From JBBBNV01 sp037137075 (GTDB taxonomy: Bacteria > Bacillota > Bacilli > Paenibacillales > NBRC-103111), in assembly GCF_037137075.1 (NCBI RefSeq), contig NZ_JBBBNV010000008.1:1-64000 (forward strand): 64,000 nucleotides of DNA. Direction: 5' to 3'. Shown piece after piece: positions 52,747-61,562 of the stretch (position 1 is its first letter; every line of letters begins with the position of its first letter). Below the pieces are notes generated by a model. The model ran no database searches and was not told where the DNA came from. It worked only from the letters and a program-made list of their open reading frames with translations. The position numbers and the translations under genes were made by a program.

Positions 52747-53730
52747 ATGAATAAAAAATGGATTAGCATTGTCACGGTTATTATATTGCTCGTAGTCGTC
52801 GCTTTTGTTTCCGCAACCACAGGCAGCATCAAGGTGAGCAGTATCGAACTGGTGCAGGGATTAATCAGCGGAACGAACAAAAGCGTCAATATTATTAAGG
52901 ACCTGCGGCTGCCGCGAATTATCGTCTCGATGTTCGTAGGCGCGGCCTTGGCTGTCTCCGGGGTACTGCTGCAAGCCGTAATGAGAAATCCGCTGGCGGA
53001 CGCAGGGGTCATTGGGATTTCCTCAGGCGCCGGATTTATTTCGCTTTTGTTTGTATCGATTTTTCCAACCTTGTTTTTCTGGTTGCCGGTATTTGGTTTT
53101 CTGGGCGGCGCATTTGCCTGCTTTTTGGTCTATTCGTTGTCATGGAATTCCGGGCTCAGTCCGCTGCGGATCATTTTGGTCGGTATCGCTATTAATGCGA
53201 CCTTTACAGGGCTCGGCCAATCGTTTAATTACCGGGGGAGCTATGCCGCAGGGAGCGTGAATCAGGCTACGACCTCCATTTTTACGATGAAAACATGGAA
53301 TGATGTTGAAGTGATGGTCGTTTACGGGTCTATCGGGCTGATACTTTCTCTGCTGCTGTGCTCCTGGTGCAACATGCTGTCGCTGCAGGATAAATCCGCG
53401 CGGAATCTCGGCCTGAATGTAACGAAAGCCCGGCTGCTTATTTCCATTGTGGCTGTTCTGCTGTCTGCGGTTGCAACGGCCATCGGCGGATTAATCGCAT
53501 TCGTAGGCTTGCTGGTGCCGCATATTGCCCGCATGCTGGTCGGCTCCGATCATAAAGTGCTTATTCCGTTCTCGGCGTTAGCCGGAGCGCTGCTTATCCT
53601 GACTGCGGATACGCTGGGCCGGACGATTCTGGCTCCAACTGAAATTCCCGCATCGATCATCATGACTGTGATTGGCGGACCGTTCCTGATTTTTATGCTT
53701 AGAAGGAGTGGCCGAATTCATGGAAATTAA
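52747..53730 (+). CDS. isdF: Haem ABC transporter permease
   Basis: A 327-residue FecCD-family membrane protein. Conserved blocks: LRLPRIIVSMFVGAALAVSG, LLQAVMRNPLADAGVIGISS and GGLIAFVGLLVPHIARMLVG. It forms the channel that works with IsdE. Its last 11 bases overlap the start of the ATPase gene. It is a paralogue of the permease at 43390-44385 but clearly diverged. Confidence 0.92.
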   Translation: MNKKWISIVTVIILLVVVAFVSATTGSIKVSSIELVQGLISGTNKSVNIIKDLRLPRIIVSMFVGAALAVSGVLLQAVMRNPLADAGVIGISSGAGFISLLFVSIFPTLFFWLPVFGFLGGAFACFLVYSLSWNSGLSPLRIILVGIAINATFTGLGQSFNYRGSYAAGSVNQATTSIFTMKTWNDVEVMVVYGSIGLILSLLLCSWCNMLSLQDKSARNLGLNVTKARLLISIVAVLLSAVATAIGGLIAFVGLLVPHIARMLVGSDHKVLIPFSALAGALLILTADTLGRTILAPTEIPASIIMTVIGGPFLIFMLRRSGRIHGN

Positions 53731-54490
53731 ACAAATTACGTTCTCCTATGATAAAAAGACGGATCAGCTCAAATCGGTAAGCAGCGAGATTCAGCCTGGC
53801 AAAGTGACCGCCATTATTGGGCCCAACGGATGCGGTAAATCAACTCTGCTCGGCGTCATGTCGAGCAACTACGTTCCGCGCAGCGGTCAGGTGATTCTGG
53901 ACGGGAAAGCCATCAACACCTACAAGCCGAAGGAGTTGGCCAAGAAATTGGCGGTTGTGCATCAGCATAACGATGCGCCCTCGGATATGACGGTGGAGAA
54001 GCTGACGAGCTATGGCCGGCTGCCGCATAGCAGCCTGTTCGCCCAGAATGGGGAAGAGGATGAGAAGGCAATCGATTGGGCGCTGTCCTGCACGAACCTG
54101 GAAGGGAAACGGACGGTTACCATTGACCAGCTTTCCGGGGGGGAGCGGCAGCGGGTTTGGATAGCGATGGCGCTTGCTCAAAAAACGCCTATTCTTTTTT
54201 TGGATGAGCCTACGACATTTCTGGACATTTACTACCAGATTGAAATCCTGGAGCTGGTCAAGCGCTTGAATGAAACCTACGGGCTGACCATCGTTATGGT
54301 GCTGCACGACATTAATCAGGCCATTCGTTATAGTGATCAGATCATCGTCATGAAGAGCGGGGAAATCGTCATGAAGGGCGAGCCTCATGAGGTGATTACA
54401 GAGCAAACGGTAAAAGCTATTTATGGCGTAGATGTCCTTGTGAAGGATGACAAGGACACAGGGCTTTACATGGTGCCGATCGGCATTTAA
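53720..54490 (+). CDS. Haem ABC transporter ATP-binding protein
   Basis: A 256-residue ATPase with Walker A GPNGCGKSTLLGV, signature LSGGERQRVWIAMA, Walker B PILFLDEPTTFLD and H-loop VMVLHDINQ. AGAAGGAGTGG lies 9 bases before the ATG at 53720, inside the permease gene; a GTG at 53708 is less likely. A dedicated ATPase next to IsdEF contrasts with Staphylococcus, where IsdEF is thought to borrow FhuC. Confidence 0.9.
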   Translation: MEIKQITFSYDKKTDQLKSVSSEIQPGKVTAIIGPNGCGKSTLLGVMSSNYVPRSGQVILDGKAINTYKPKELAKKLAVVHQHNDAPSDMTVEKLTSYGRLPHSSLFAQNGEEDEKAIDWALSCTNLEGKRTVTIDQLSGGERQRVWIAMALAQKTPILFLDEPTTFLDIYYQIEILELVKRLNETYGLTIVMVLHDINQAIRYSDQIIVMKSGEIVMKGEPHEVITEQTVKAIYGVDVLVKDDKDTGLYMVPIGI

Positions 54491-54508
54491 GAGGGTGATG
54501 GGGCAAGG

Positions 54509-55324
54509 ATGGCTGAATTCATGAGAAAGCTGTGGCGCAGCGTTCTGTTTCAGCGGGCGATGACTCTGGTCTGGCTGGGGGCGTTTCTATTTTGCGCCTA
54601 CGAGCTGGCGAGCATCTTTATCGGATATCACGATAACCGGGAGGTGCTGGCGCAAGCTCAGAGCCTGTATCATGCAAGCGAAACGGATGAGCAGGGGTCA
54701 GGCACAGCTGCATCGGATGAACATCAGGCTGAGGCAAGACCAAGGTTCCGCGCTTTGCTGGAGATTAATCCGGAGCTTGTCGGGTGGCTCAAAATAGACG
54801 GTACGGTTGTCGATTATCCAATTGTACAGGCAACGGACAATGATTATTATGTAACCCGCAACTATAAGCGAGAGGAGTCTAGGGCAGGCAGCATCTTCAT
54901 GGATTTTCGGAATGACAGCATGGAGCCGGGCAAACATACGGTTCTGTACGGTCACCGCATGAAGGATGAAACCATGTTCGGCAGCCTGAAATATTACATG
55001 GAACCGGAGTTTTTTCAAGCCCATCAGGCGCTTCATTTGGATACGTTGTACAACAGCTACGATCTCATGATATTCTCGGTGTACTACACGACAACCGAAT
55101 TTGATTACATCCAAACCGAGTTCCAAAGCCTGAACGAGTATTCTTCTTTTTTGCGAGATATTCAAGGGCGCTCTCTTTACAAGACCTCAGTTTCCGTGAC
55201 GGAGGAAGATCGGATAGTGACCCTATCTACGTGCGATTACCATCTGGACCCGGTTGAAGGACGGCTCGTCGTTCACGCCAAGCTGGTGGAACGAGGTGCG
55301 CCCGCAGCTTCAAATGAATTCTGA
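54509..55324 (+). CDS. srtB: Sortase B
   Basis: A 271-residue class B sortase that links NPQT-type surface proteins to peptidoglycan. It has an N-terminal membrane helix (about residues 15-37), then the sortase barrel. The catalytic triad is visible: His in VLYGHRMKDE, Cys in TLSTCDYHLDP and Arg in EGRLVVHAKL. LVGWLKIDGTVVDYPIVQ is typical of class B. Its obvious client is the NPQTG-bearing NEAT protein at 45937, in the same run of genes. It starts 18 bases after the ATPase gene and is followed by a strong hairpin. Confidence 0.94.
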   Translation: MAEFMRKLWRSVLFQRAMTLVWLGAFLFCAYELASIFIGYHDNREVLAQAQSLYHASETDEQGSGTAASDEHQAEARPRFRALLEINPELVGWLKIDGTVVDYPIVQATDNDYYVTRNYKREESRAGSIFMDFRNDSMEPGKHTVLYGHRMKDETMFGSLKYYMEPEFFQAHQALHLDTLYNSYDLMIFSVYYTTTEFDYIQTEFQSLNEYSSFLRDIQGRSLYKTSVSVTEEDRIVTLSTCDYHLDPVEGRLVVHAKLVERGAPAASNEF

Positions 55325-55344
55325 TGGCGATGATTCGACAACGA

Positions 55345-55391
55345 TAAGCCCCGTAAGAAGGATACGTTCAAGCTCCTTCTTACGGGGCTTA
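55345..55391. terminator. Long hairpin after sortase B
   Basis: TAAGCCCCGTAAGAAGGA pairs exactly over 18 bp with TCCTTCTTACGGGGCTTA. There is no long T-run. It probably ends both the plus-strand haem operon and the convergent minus-strand gene. Confidence 0.7.
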
Positions 55392-55559
55392 CTTCGTTGA
55401 CCAGTGGCCGCGGATTTTACTCCTTACGCGCTAGTATATTGTTCCTTCATTAACCAAACTACGTTTCGATCCCACTTGCAGCTTACTTGCTGTTCTTCTC
55501 GCGGTCCGGAAATGAACGGTACTTCAGGTTCGCTCTACTAGTTCGTTTATATGCTCGTT

Positions 55560-56750
55560 TCATTCGCCTTCCCGCAGCCGGGTCATTTGCTGCCATACCG
55601 CACCGGCTGCGGCTTCTCCGCTTTCGATCCGTTCAACGGCCATCCGGGCCTGCAAGCTGACCTCAAACTCGGGATCACGAATCGCTTCCTGAAGTGCAGG
55701 AAGGGCGCTTTCATCACCGGCTTCATATAGGAAGCGTGCCGCACGCCAGCGCACCAGCTTGTTAGAGTCGCGCAGCGCCTCACACATCGGACCTGCGGCC
55801 GCAGGATTGCCAATGTCCGAGAGGGTATCCCCTGCGGTTCGTCTTACAGCAGCCGATGGATCTTGAAGGGCCCGGAACAACAGCGGCAGCGCTTCCGGCT
55901 CCCGAACATCCCCGGTGTAAACTGTGGCCAACCGCCGGACAGAGACATTGGAATCGGCGAGTGCAGCCGAAAGCAGAGGCAGGTGCTCCAGAGCCGGCTT
56001 CAGCTGCTGCAGGGCCCCATAGCGGACCTTCCAGTCGTCATCCTGTAAACGGGCGGCAATTTCATCGACAGACAGCCGCGCTCGTGATTGGACGGCTGGG
56101 GAAGCCGCAGGGTTCTCCTCTGGAGCGGCGGTATTGACCTGATGGCCGGCTTCCGTTTCCTGCCCTTTTTGAATGGCTGCCTGTACCAGACTTTCCAATT
56201 GAGAATTGTCATACGAAGCATCAATTTCTTCGGCAACCTGCGGGGCGATTTCTTCAAGCTCCCCGTAACGAACACCGTATTCCTCCAGTCTGCGCTCCTG
56301 CAGCAGCGTAGGGGAGGCGGCTCCGGCCGTCATGGCGGCCTGTGTGAATCGTTCCGGCAATGCCGCCCGCACTTGAATGCCCCCGGCGACAGCGCGCACC
56401 TGCATCGGGATTCCCCGGAACATTTGGACCAGCACACGCACTTCACCCCATGCTTCCTCTGTAAGCCCATCCACGACTTGCGCAGCGAGCCCTTCAGATG
56501 CCCCCAGCAGCTCTGTCGCCTGCCGCAATATGGCTGCCCAATCGCCTTGGGGCTTGCGATCAAGCGCTATGAAATCGGCGGCCCGGTACAGGGCTTTTAC
56601 GCCGGGAATGGCGAGCAGCGCGTTGACATAAGCGGGATGCCCTTCCTGAGCTTGGGTAAACGTGCGGTATACCCCTTTAGCCAAGGTCTCATCCACATTC
56701 AGCTTCATTGTATTCGGGCTTGGAGTAGGTTCAATAGAAATCAGCTTCAT
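55560..56750 (-). CDS. Nfu N-terminal domain / HEAT-repeat protein (CvfC/YpgR-like)
   Basis: A 396-residue cytoplasmic protein. Residues 1-~90 match the Nfu/NifU N-terminal domain of iron-sulfur carriers (SIEPTPSPNTMKLNVDETLA ... GVKALYRAADFIALDRKP). The cysteine-bearing NifU C-terminal domain is absent. A middle domain is followed by five or so HEAT repeats at about 228-380 (DDDWKVRYGALQQL, DSNVSVRRLATVYT, DPSAAVRRTAGDTL, DSNKLVRWRAARFL). This layout is that of B. subtilis YpgR and staphylococcal 'conserved virulence factor C', whose molecular role is unsettled. It stands alone on the minus strand. Confidence 0.82.
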   Translation of the reverse strand: MKLISIEPTPSPNTMKLNVDETLAKGVYRTFTQAQEGHPAYVNALLAIPGVKALYRAADFIALDRKPQGDWAAILRQATELLGASEGLAAQVVDGLTEEAWGEVRVLVQMFRGIPMQVRAVAGGIQVRAALPERFTQAAMTAGAASPTLLQERRLEEYGVRYGELEEIAPQVAEEIDASYDNSQLESLVQAAIQKGQETEAGHQVNTAAPEENPAASPAVQSRARLSVDEIAARLQDDDWKVRYGALQQLKPALEHLPLLSAALADSNVSVRRLATVYTGDVREPEALPLLFRALQDPSAAVRRTAGDTLSDIGNPAAAGPMCEALRDSNKLVRWRAARFLYEAGDESALPALQEAIRDPEFEVSLQARMAVERIESGEAAAGAVWQQMTRLREGE

Positions 56751-57122
56751 CGCTGTATGCCTCCTTAGATGACCTCAAAAGTGCGGTTACGCTTCCAGGC
56801 CGGGTTTTAATGCTGCTTATGGTTCAGATTAGGCATGGCCTCCGCGTGCATAGCTTTCATCTGATTCATCTTCTGGACGGGTCCAGGGTCTCTTTGTCAT
56901 GTTCCGTTTCAGCATGGTCTTGAAAAAGAGGCGCTAATCCCGTGCGCCCAGTCCTCTTATTATCGCACAACTGCTCTTCCCGCGCCAAAAAAAGGAGCCG
57001 GCAAACGGCATGTGATGCGCTTGATTCTCGTGATGCGACGTCACCTGTGTGTCGGGGGATCTGCGTGCAGAATGAAGCCTGCAGCTGATTGCCTTCGAGC
57101 AGATCTACGCTTGTCCAGCCTG
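56751..57122. other. Intergenic region, no gene seen
   Basis: About 370 bases between two minus-strand genes. An open frame on the minus strand across it has no RBS and no protein-like composition. It presumably holds the promoter of the HEAT protein. Confidence 0.4.
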
Positions 57123-57166
57123 GAAAAACCAAACCCCGGAGTCGCTTTGTAGAGCGGCTGCCGGGG
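57123..57166 (-). terminator. Intrinsic terminator of the guanylate-kinase-like gene
   Basis: On the minus strand, CCCCGGCAGCCGCTC pairs imperfectly with GCGACTCCGGGG and is followed by TTTGGTTTTT. Confidence 0.75.
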
Positions 57167-57257
57167 TAGAGTTACAGGCATCTGTTGGGGTGCTGTGGCC
57201 TGGAAGCGCTGTCTAACATGGTGAAGTCATGCTCCACAGGCTTAAGCCAAGGACGGC

Positions 57258-57845
57258 TTAGTCCAGATTAAGCAAATTCCGGTTCAAATAGGTTTCCAAA
57301 ATGTTTGTAATCGCAAATGCGGTGTGGGCCAAATCAGAGTTTTCGTAAGCATACTTGCATTCGGGAAGATAGGCCATCGTTTCATCATAGTGAGACATAT
57401 GTTTGGCGATGAGTTCATCGTCTTCGCCCCGGGCCTTCAGCCGCTCGATAACCGTGTCCCGGTCTGCATAAATAAACAGGCGGGTAACGTGATCGCCATA
57501 CCGCTCGCTCAGTATTTGGGCACCGTGCGGGTTTACAATCAGATACACACAGCCGTTTACCTGAAACATATGCTGGATGTCCGCATGCTTTACTCCATAG
57601 AGATTCCCATCGATTTCCACCGTTTCCACGAACTCGCCTCGGCTGTCCGCTTCAAGGAAGGCTTCTTTTGTGACAAAGTGATAGTCTTGGCCATCCACTT
57701 CGCTGCTGCGGCGTTCGCGGGTCGTACAGGACAGCACTTTCTTTATGCCTAAGGTTGTGCCTACCATATCAGCGATTGTACGCCGACCGGCGCCATCAGG
57801 ACCGGTAAAAAGAAAAATCATTTCCGTTTCCTTCAGCTCATACAT
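57258..57845 (-). CDS. Guanylate-kinase-like protein with an altered P-loop
   Basis: A 195-residue P-loop protein of the guanylate kinase fold. The GMP-binding region is well kept (SCTTRERRSSEVDGQDYHFV, EFVETVEIDGNLYGV). The nucleotide loop reads GPDGAGRRT where guanylate kinases have GPSGxGKGT, so the key Lys is replaced by Arg. The lid and C-terminus (ERLKARGEDDELIAKHM) also fit. GGAGGTAATT precedes the ATG. Because of the Lys change I doubt full kinase activity; it could be a nucleotide sensor or use Arg in place of Lys. The essential gmk gene is expected elsewhere in the genome. Confidence 0.78.
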   Translation of the reverse strand: MYELKETEMIFLFTGPDGAGRRTIADMVGTTLGIKKVLSCTTRERRSSEVDGQDYHFVTKEAFLEADSRGEFVETVEIDGNLYGVKHADIQHMFQVNGCVYLIVNPHGAQILSERYGDHVTRLFIYADRDTVIERLKARGEDDELIAKHMSHYDETMAYLPECKYAYENSDLAHTAFAITNILETYLNRNLLNLD

Positions 57846-58198
57846 CGGAATTACCTCCTCTTAGTCGTTCTATATCTTATTGTAGGCCAAAACCGAACAT
57901 TTTACCAGTGATTAGCTTAAACATGAAGAATCCTCCTGCGTTACAAATAAAATGCCATTCATAAAAAACGCGCAGCGGCAAGGGATTTCCGCATGGTTTA
58001 GCCTATAAAATAAGATGAGCGCTTACATTTTTTTATTTAGATGCATAAGGGCGAGAGAAGCCACTAATCATAACTGGCTGGCGGTTGGGATTGGGAGCAG
58101 ACTCTTATTTCCATACGAAAAACAGGCGCCGGTTCTTACATCAGAACGGCGCCCGCTTATTTTCAAAGCATTCAATGCTGCCCGGTGCAGCCAACCGG
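57846..58198. other. Intergenic region, no gene seen
   Basis: About 350 bases separating the guanylate-kinase-like gene from the convergently ordered motAB pair on the same strand. AACAGGCGCCG and CGGCGCCCG around 58120-58160 form an imperfect stem that may end motB transcription. No gene is supported. Confidence 0.4.
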
Positions 58199-59017
58199 TT
58201 ACTGGGTTACACTTTTCAGCTCCGGCTGTTTTACAGTACGAAGGATAGAAACCTCAACCCGGCGGTTCTTGGAACGCCCATCCTCGGTATCGTTGGTGTC
58301 GATAGGACGGTACTCTCCATAGCCAATCGATTTGAAACGCGCAGGACCGACCTGGTCGTTTTGCAGAAGATACTTCATAAAGTTTAAGGCACGTTTAGAG
58401 CTCAAATCCCAGTTGGACTCGAATTCCCGGGAACGAATCGGCACGGTGTCCGTATGTCCGGCTACTTCCACTTGGTATTGAGGATACTGGGACAGCATAT
58501 TCGAGATGGCCACGGCCAGCTTCTGCGCATCCGGCTTTACATTAGCGCTTCCGGAAGAGAAGAGGGCGTTATCCCGAATCGTTATCATCAGCAAATCTTC
58601 TGTTAGTTTGGTTTCCAGCTGGGTGGTGAGCCCGTTTTCCTGGATATAGCCATCCACTTTTTCCTGCAGCGCCTTCATATCCTGCATTTCTTTTTCGTAC
58701 TTTTCCAGCTGCTCCTTTTGCTGCTCGGTCAGTACGGTTGCATTGTCCTGACTGGGCTGTTTATAGTCTTCCTTCTTCGTTTGATCCATCGGGTTGTCGT
58801 TGATGGGAATGACCGAAGAAGGCTCCATTACGCTGACCCCTCCGTTAAAAGCGGAGTTTAACCCCTGCATGATTTGTTCATATTTCTTGGAGTCTACCTG
58901 GCTGGACGCGAACAAAATAATGAACAGCGCCAGCAGCAGTGTCATTAAGTCCGCATAAGGGATGAGCCACGTTTCGTCGATGTGCTCCTCATGATGCTGC
59001 TTGTGCTTTTTGCTCAC
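58199..59017 (-). CDS. motB: Flagellar motor stator protein MotB
   Basis: A 272-residue stator subunit. It has a cytoplasmic N-terminus (KKHKQHHEEHIDETW) and one membrane helix with the proton-binding Asp (IPYADLMTLLLALFIILFA). A plug/linker region follows. The OmpA-like peptidoglycan-binding domain is at about residues 145-255 (VEVAGHTDTVPIRSREFESN, RSKNRRVEVSIL). I chose the GTG at 59017 because GGAGGTC precedes it and the product then starts like other MotB proteins; it overlaps the end of motA by 29 bases. The Asp-containing helix and partner type suggest a proton-driven stator, but coupling-ion choice is not certain. Confidence 0.92.
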   Translation of the reverse strand: MSKKHKQHHEEHIDETWLIPYADLMTLLLALFIILFASSQVDSKKYEQIMQGLNSAFNGGVSVMEPSSVIPINDNPMDQTKKEDYKQPSQDNATVLTEQQKEQLEKYEKEMQDMKALQEKVDGYIQENGLTTQLETKLTEDLLMITIRDNALFSSGSANVKPDAQKLAVAISNMLSQYPQYQVEVAGHTDTVPIRSREFESNWDLSSKRALNFMKYLLQNDQVGPARFKSIGYGEYRPIDTNDTEDGRSKNRRVEVSILRTVKQPELKSVTQ

Positions 59018-59804
59018 GGGCGACCTCCTCTGCGGCGCTATCCTCAGCATAGCGTTCGCTTGGGGATAAGAACACAGACAGCTTCTGCTCGATGGCAATG
59101 GCGGAGATACCAGACTGAATGGAAAGCAGACCCTCAACCATCATGAATTTGATTTCGGCTTCCCGTTTGGACAGCATTTTGAGCTTATTGGCAAATGGAT
59201 GCCACAGCACGTAGCCCGTGAAAATACCGAGCAAGGTCGCTACGAAAGCAGCGGAGATGAGGTGACCGAGCTGATCGACCTGATTCAGGTTGCTCAGCGC
59301 TGCAATCAGACCGATAACGGCCCCGAGCACCCCAAGTGTCGGGGCATAGGCGCCGGCCTGGGAGAAAATCGTTGCTCCGGCACGGTGCCGCTCTTCCATC
59401 GCATTAATATCTTCCATTAATACATCATGAATAAATTCCTGATCGTTGCCGTCGATAATCATGCGCATGCCATTCTTAAGAAACGGATCTTCAATTTCCT
59501 CGACTTTGCTTTCCAAGGCCAGAAGTCCTTCACGGCGTGTGATGCTGACCCAGTCAATAAACATCTGAATGAGCTGCTTCTTCGGAATGAGCTTCTGCTC
59601 GGAGAACAAAATCTTGAACAGCTTGGGTACTTTTTTGAGGTCGGACATAGGAACCGCAATCATGACCGCCGCAATTGTTCCGACAATAATAATCAGGATT
59701 GCCGCCGGATTCACCAGGGCGGACATGCTCGCGCCCTTCAACACCATGCCGACGCAAACGGCCAATATGCCAAGCACCAGGCCAATTACGGTAGATTTCT
59801 CCAT
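58989..59804 (-). CDS. motA: Flagellar motor stator protein MotA
   Basis: A 271-residue membrane protein with four helices (MEKSTVIGLVLGILAVCVGM; NPAAILIIIVGTIAAVMIAV; GAYAPTLGVLGAVIGLIAAL; HLISAAFVATLLGIFTGYVL). A cytoplasmic loop with the conserved charged residues that touch FliG lies between helices 2 and 3 (about residues 85-150). Its 3' end overlaps motB, a usual stator operon. No other flagellar genes are in the window. Confidence 0.93.
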   Translation of the reverse strand: MEKSTVIGLVLGILAVCVGMVLKGASMSALVNPAAILIIIVGTIAAVMIAVPMSDLKKVPKLFKILFSEQKLIPKKQLIQMFIDWVSITRREGLLALESKVEEIEDPFLKNGMRMIIDGNDQEFIHDVLMEDINAMEERHRAGATIFSQAGAYAPTLGVLGAVIGLIAALSNLNQVDQLGHLISAAFVATLLGIFTGYVLWHPFANKLKMLSKREAEIKFMMVEGLLSIQSGISAIAIEQKLSVFLSPSERYAEDSAAEEVAREQKAQAAS

Positions 59805-59959
59805 TTGCTTTAGGCACCTCTTTGCTACGAATTTAGATATATATTATATATTTCGGTTATACAAGCCAAAATCCTTAATAAAATAAGCAAAAACCTTTGA
59901 ATTGCTTTTTTAAGAATCGGTTTGGAAGATATTCCCGGAAATTTTATTGCAAAATTTAA

Positions 59960-59990
59960 TGTTGTTTTCAGCTACGTGGTATAATATGAA
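59960..59990 (+). promoter_or_regulatory. Extended -10 promoter of the chromosomal stalk gene
   Basis: ACGTGGTATAATAT contains TG-G-TATAAT about 35 bases before the start codon. The -35 region is weak. The same 14 bases form the promoter of stalk gene 3 in the phage module. Confidence 0.6.
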
Positions 59991-60018
59991 GCTAATAAGG
60001 GAAAAGGAGTTTTGAAAC

Positions 60019-60792
60019 ATGCATACCAAAAAAAGAAAAAAGCTGGTTTTTTCTACAATGATAGCTTTGATGCTTTCCTCGCTTCCGGGAGCAATACATG
60101 CACAAGAACAGGCGGCCTCGGCTGCTCCTGCTCAGGAAGCAGCTGCTTCCTCTGATAAAGCAGTATCGTCTGAGTCTGCAAGCAGTGCCGTACAATCGGA
60201 TACGAACACCCCTGCAGTGGAAGAGGCTTCCTCTGTAGAGCAAGGTGAAGCCGCAGCAGCAACGGGAGCATCGGCGGAGGCTTCCTCCACGGAGCAAACC
60301 GGAGCAGCAACCGAAGCGCAGGCAGAAGTGAAGGACGAGTCAGCGCCAGCTGCGGAGCCCACGGAAACGACTTCGACTCTGGTTACGGTGGACAAATCGG
60401 GGATTGCATTTGAAGTCGGACAGGCAGCTGCCCTGGTAGACGGGCAAAAGCAGGTTTTGGACAAGCCGGTATTCATTTCGCCAGTAGACAGCAAAGCTTA
60501 TGCTTCCATTGATAGCATAAAACAGGTATTTGGTAAAGATGTCGTATGGGAACCGGACAATCAGAGGGTTGTTGTCAAAACACAACAGCCGATTGAGCTG
60601 CGGGAAGCCGGGAAAATTAATCCGGGCTTTCGAATTGTGGACGGTACCGTATATCTGCCTATCCGCGCATTAGGCGAGCAGGTATTCACCGATTATGTGG
60701 ATTATAACAACGGCGTCATCAGCATCACTTCAGCGAATGTTTCATTGGAAAACGAAGTAGCCCAAACGGTTTCGGGGCTGTTGAAGCCATAA
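60019..60792 (+). CDS. Secreted stalk-domain (copper amine oxidase N) protein
   Basis: A 257-residue exported protein with a signal peptide (KKLVFSTMIALMLSSLPGAI ... HAQ). An Ala/Ser/Glu-rich, unstructured stretch of about 85 residues follows. Then comes a stalk domain at about 120-245 (GQAAALVDGQKQVLDKPVFI, YASIDSIKQVFGKDVVWEPD, VYLPIRALGEQVFTDYVDYN). Such domains are thought to act as cell-wall-proximal modules in Paenibacillaceae; no enzyme activity is expected. AAAAGGAG precedes the ATG. A shared terminator separates it from the convergent lipoprotein gene. Confidence 0.8.
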   Translation: MHTKKRKKLVFSTMIALMLSSLPGAIHAQEQAASAAPAQEAAASSDKAVSSESASSAVQSDTNTPAVEEASSVEQGEAAAATGASAEASSTEQTGAATEAQAEVKDESAPAAEPTETTSTLVTVDKSGIAFEVGQAAALVDGQKQVLDKPVFISPVDSKAYASIDSIKQVFGKDVVWEPDNQRVVVKTQQPIELREAGKINPGFRIVDGTVYLPIRALGEQVFTDYVDYNNGVISITSANVSLENEVAQTVSGLLKP

Positions 60793-60825
60793 TTACAGTA
60801 TTCATTTCTCATGTAGGCCGTTTTC

Positions 60826-60880
60826 AATAACACGAAAAAACCTTTTCCTGATAGTAAGGAAAAGGTTTTTTCGTGTTATT
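60826..60880. terminator. Very strong bidirectional terminator
   Basis: A perfect 23-bp inverted repeat (AATAACACGAAAAAACCTTT ... AAAGGTTTTTTCGTGTTATT) with a 9-base loop lies between convergent genes. Internal A and T tracts serve both strands. Confidence 0.92.
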
Positions 60881-60884
60881 GGAA

Positions 60885-61562
60885 TTAAGCGCCGCCGAAT
60901 TCCGCTTTTGCAACGGCATTGAACCGGGGCAGGAACGGCTCGAGCGGCCTGTTTTTCCAAGCTTCGCCGGCAAACCTGCTCATTTCATTAATATATTCTT
61001 TTCTAGCCGATATAAATACATGCTGCGCTTCGGGAACAACGCTCTTTATTTTTGCCGTTAATTGCTGCTTCAGATTGCTGGAGATATCGCGATGATCCGG
61101 AATCGTATCGGCAGAATACTTGTCGGAAATGATTTCGCCATATCCAAGCGTCCGGCTGGTTCCTTGCGTATAATGGGAGCCGTTCGAGGTGATCGATTTG
61201 TCACTGGTGATCTTGATTCCTTTTCCGGCCATTCCCGTTCCGGTTTTGTCAAGAATAATGGCTACATAGGCGTTTTTATCGGTAACGAAAACATAGGCAT
61301 CCCGAAGACCGTTCATTTCAGCAATCCAGTCGGAATAAGTTTGGCTGTAACGCAGCTGAGCGTTATTGTGGTCGACCGTTCCAAGCGCCCATAGCCGGGT
61401 CGGCATGGATTCGGACCCATTGCGGGCATGATAAGAACGGGTGCTGTAATCGGTAGGCCTGTCATCACCCGGCTTGACGTAGTTACAGGCTGAGGCCATG
61501 ATGGACCCGGCCAGCAGAGCTGCAGTGCCGAGGGCTATCCGTCTTGAAGACGGCTTTCTCAT
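60885..61562 (-). CDS. YhcN/YlaJ-family sporulation lipoprotein
   Basis: A 225-residue lipoprotein (SIMASAC lipobox, about residue 26). The body has a YhcN/YlaJ-type domain at about 85-215 (AYVFVTDKNAYVAIILDK, then ISSNLKQQLTAKIKSVVPEA and VFISARKEYINEMSRFA). That string pattern (V-T-D-x-x-A-Y-V-A-I, then a long helix, then V-F-I-S-x-x) is typical of spore cortex/inner-membrane lipoproteins that affect germination. AAGGAGGAAT precedes the ATG. The Gly/Ser/Asp-rich first 60 residues are a linker. Confidence 0.8.
   Translation of the reverse strand: MRKPSSRRIALGTAALLAGSIMASACNYVKPGDDRPTDYSTRSYHARNGSESMPTRLWALGTVDHNNAQLRYSQTYSDWIAEMNGLRDAYVFVTDKNAYVAIILDKTGTGMAGKGIKITSDKSITSNGSHYTQGTSRTLGYGEIISDKYSADTIPDHRDISSNLKQQLTAKIKSVVPEAQHVFISARKEYINEMSRFAGEAWKNRPLEPFLPRFNAVAKAEFGGA

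Noticed and set aside
56866..57132. A minus-strand open frame of 88 codons upstream of the HEAT protein.
   Set aside because: No SD, atypical composition and overlap with the terminator of the kinase-like gene.
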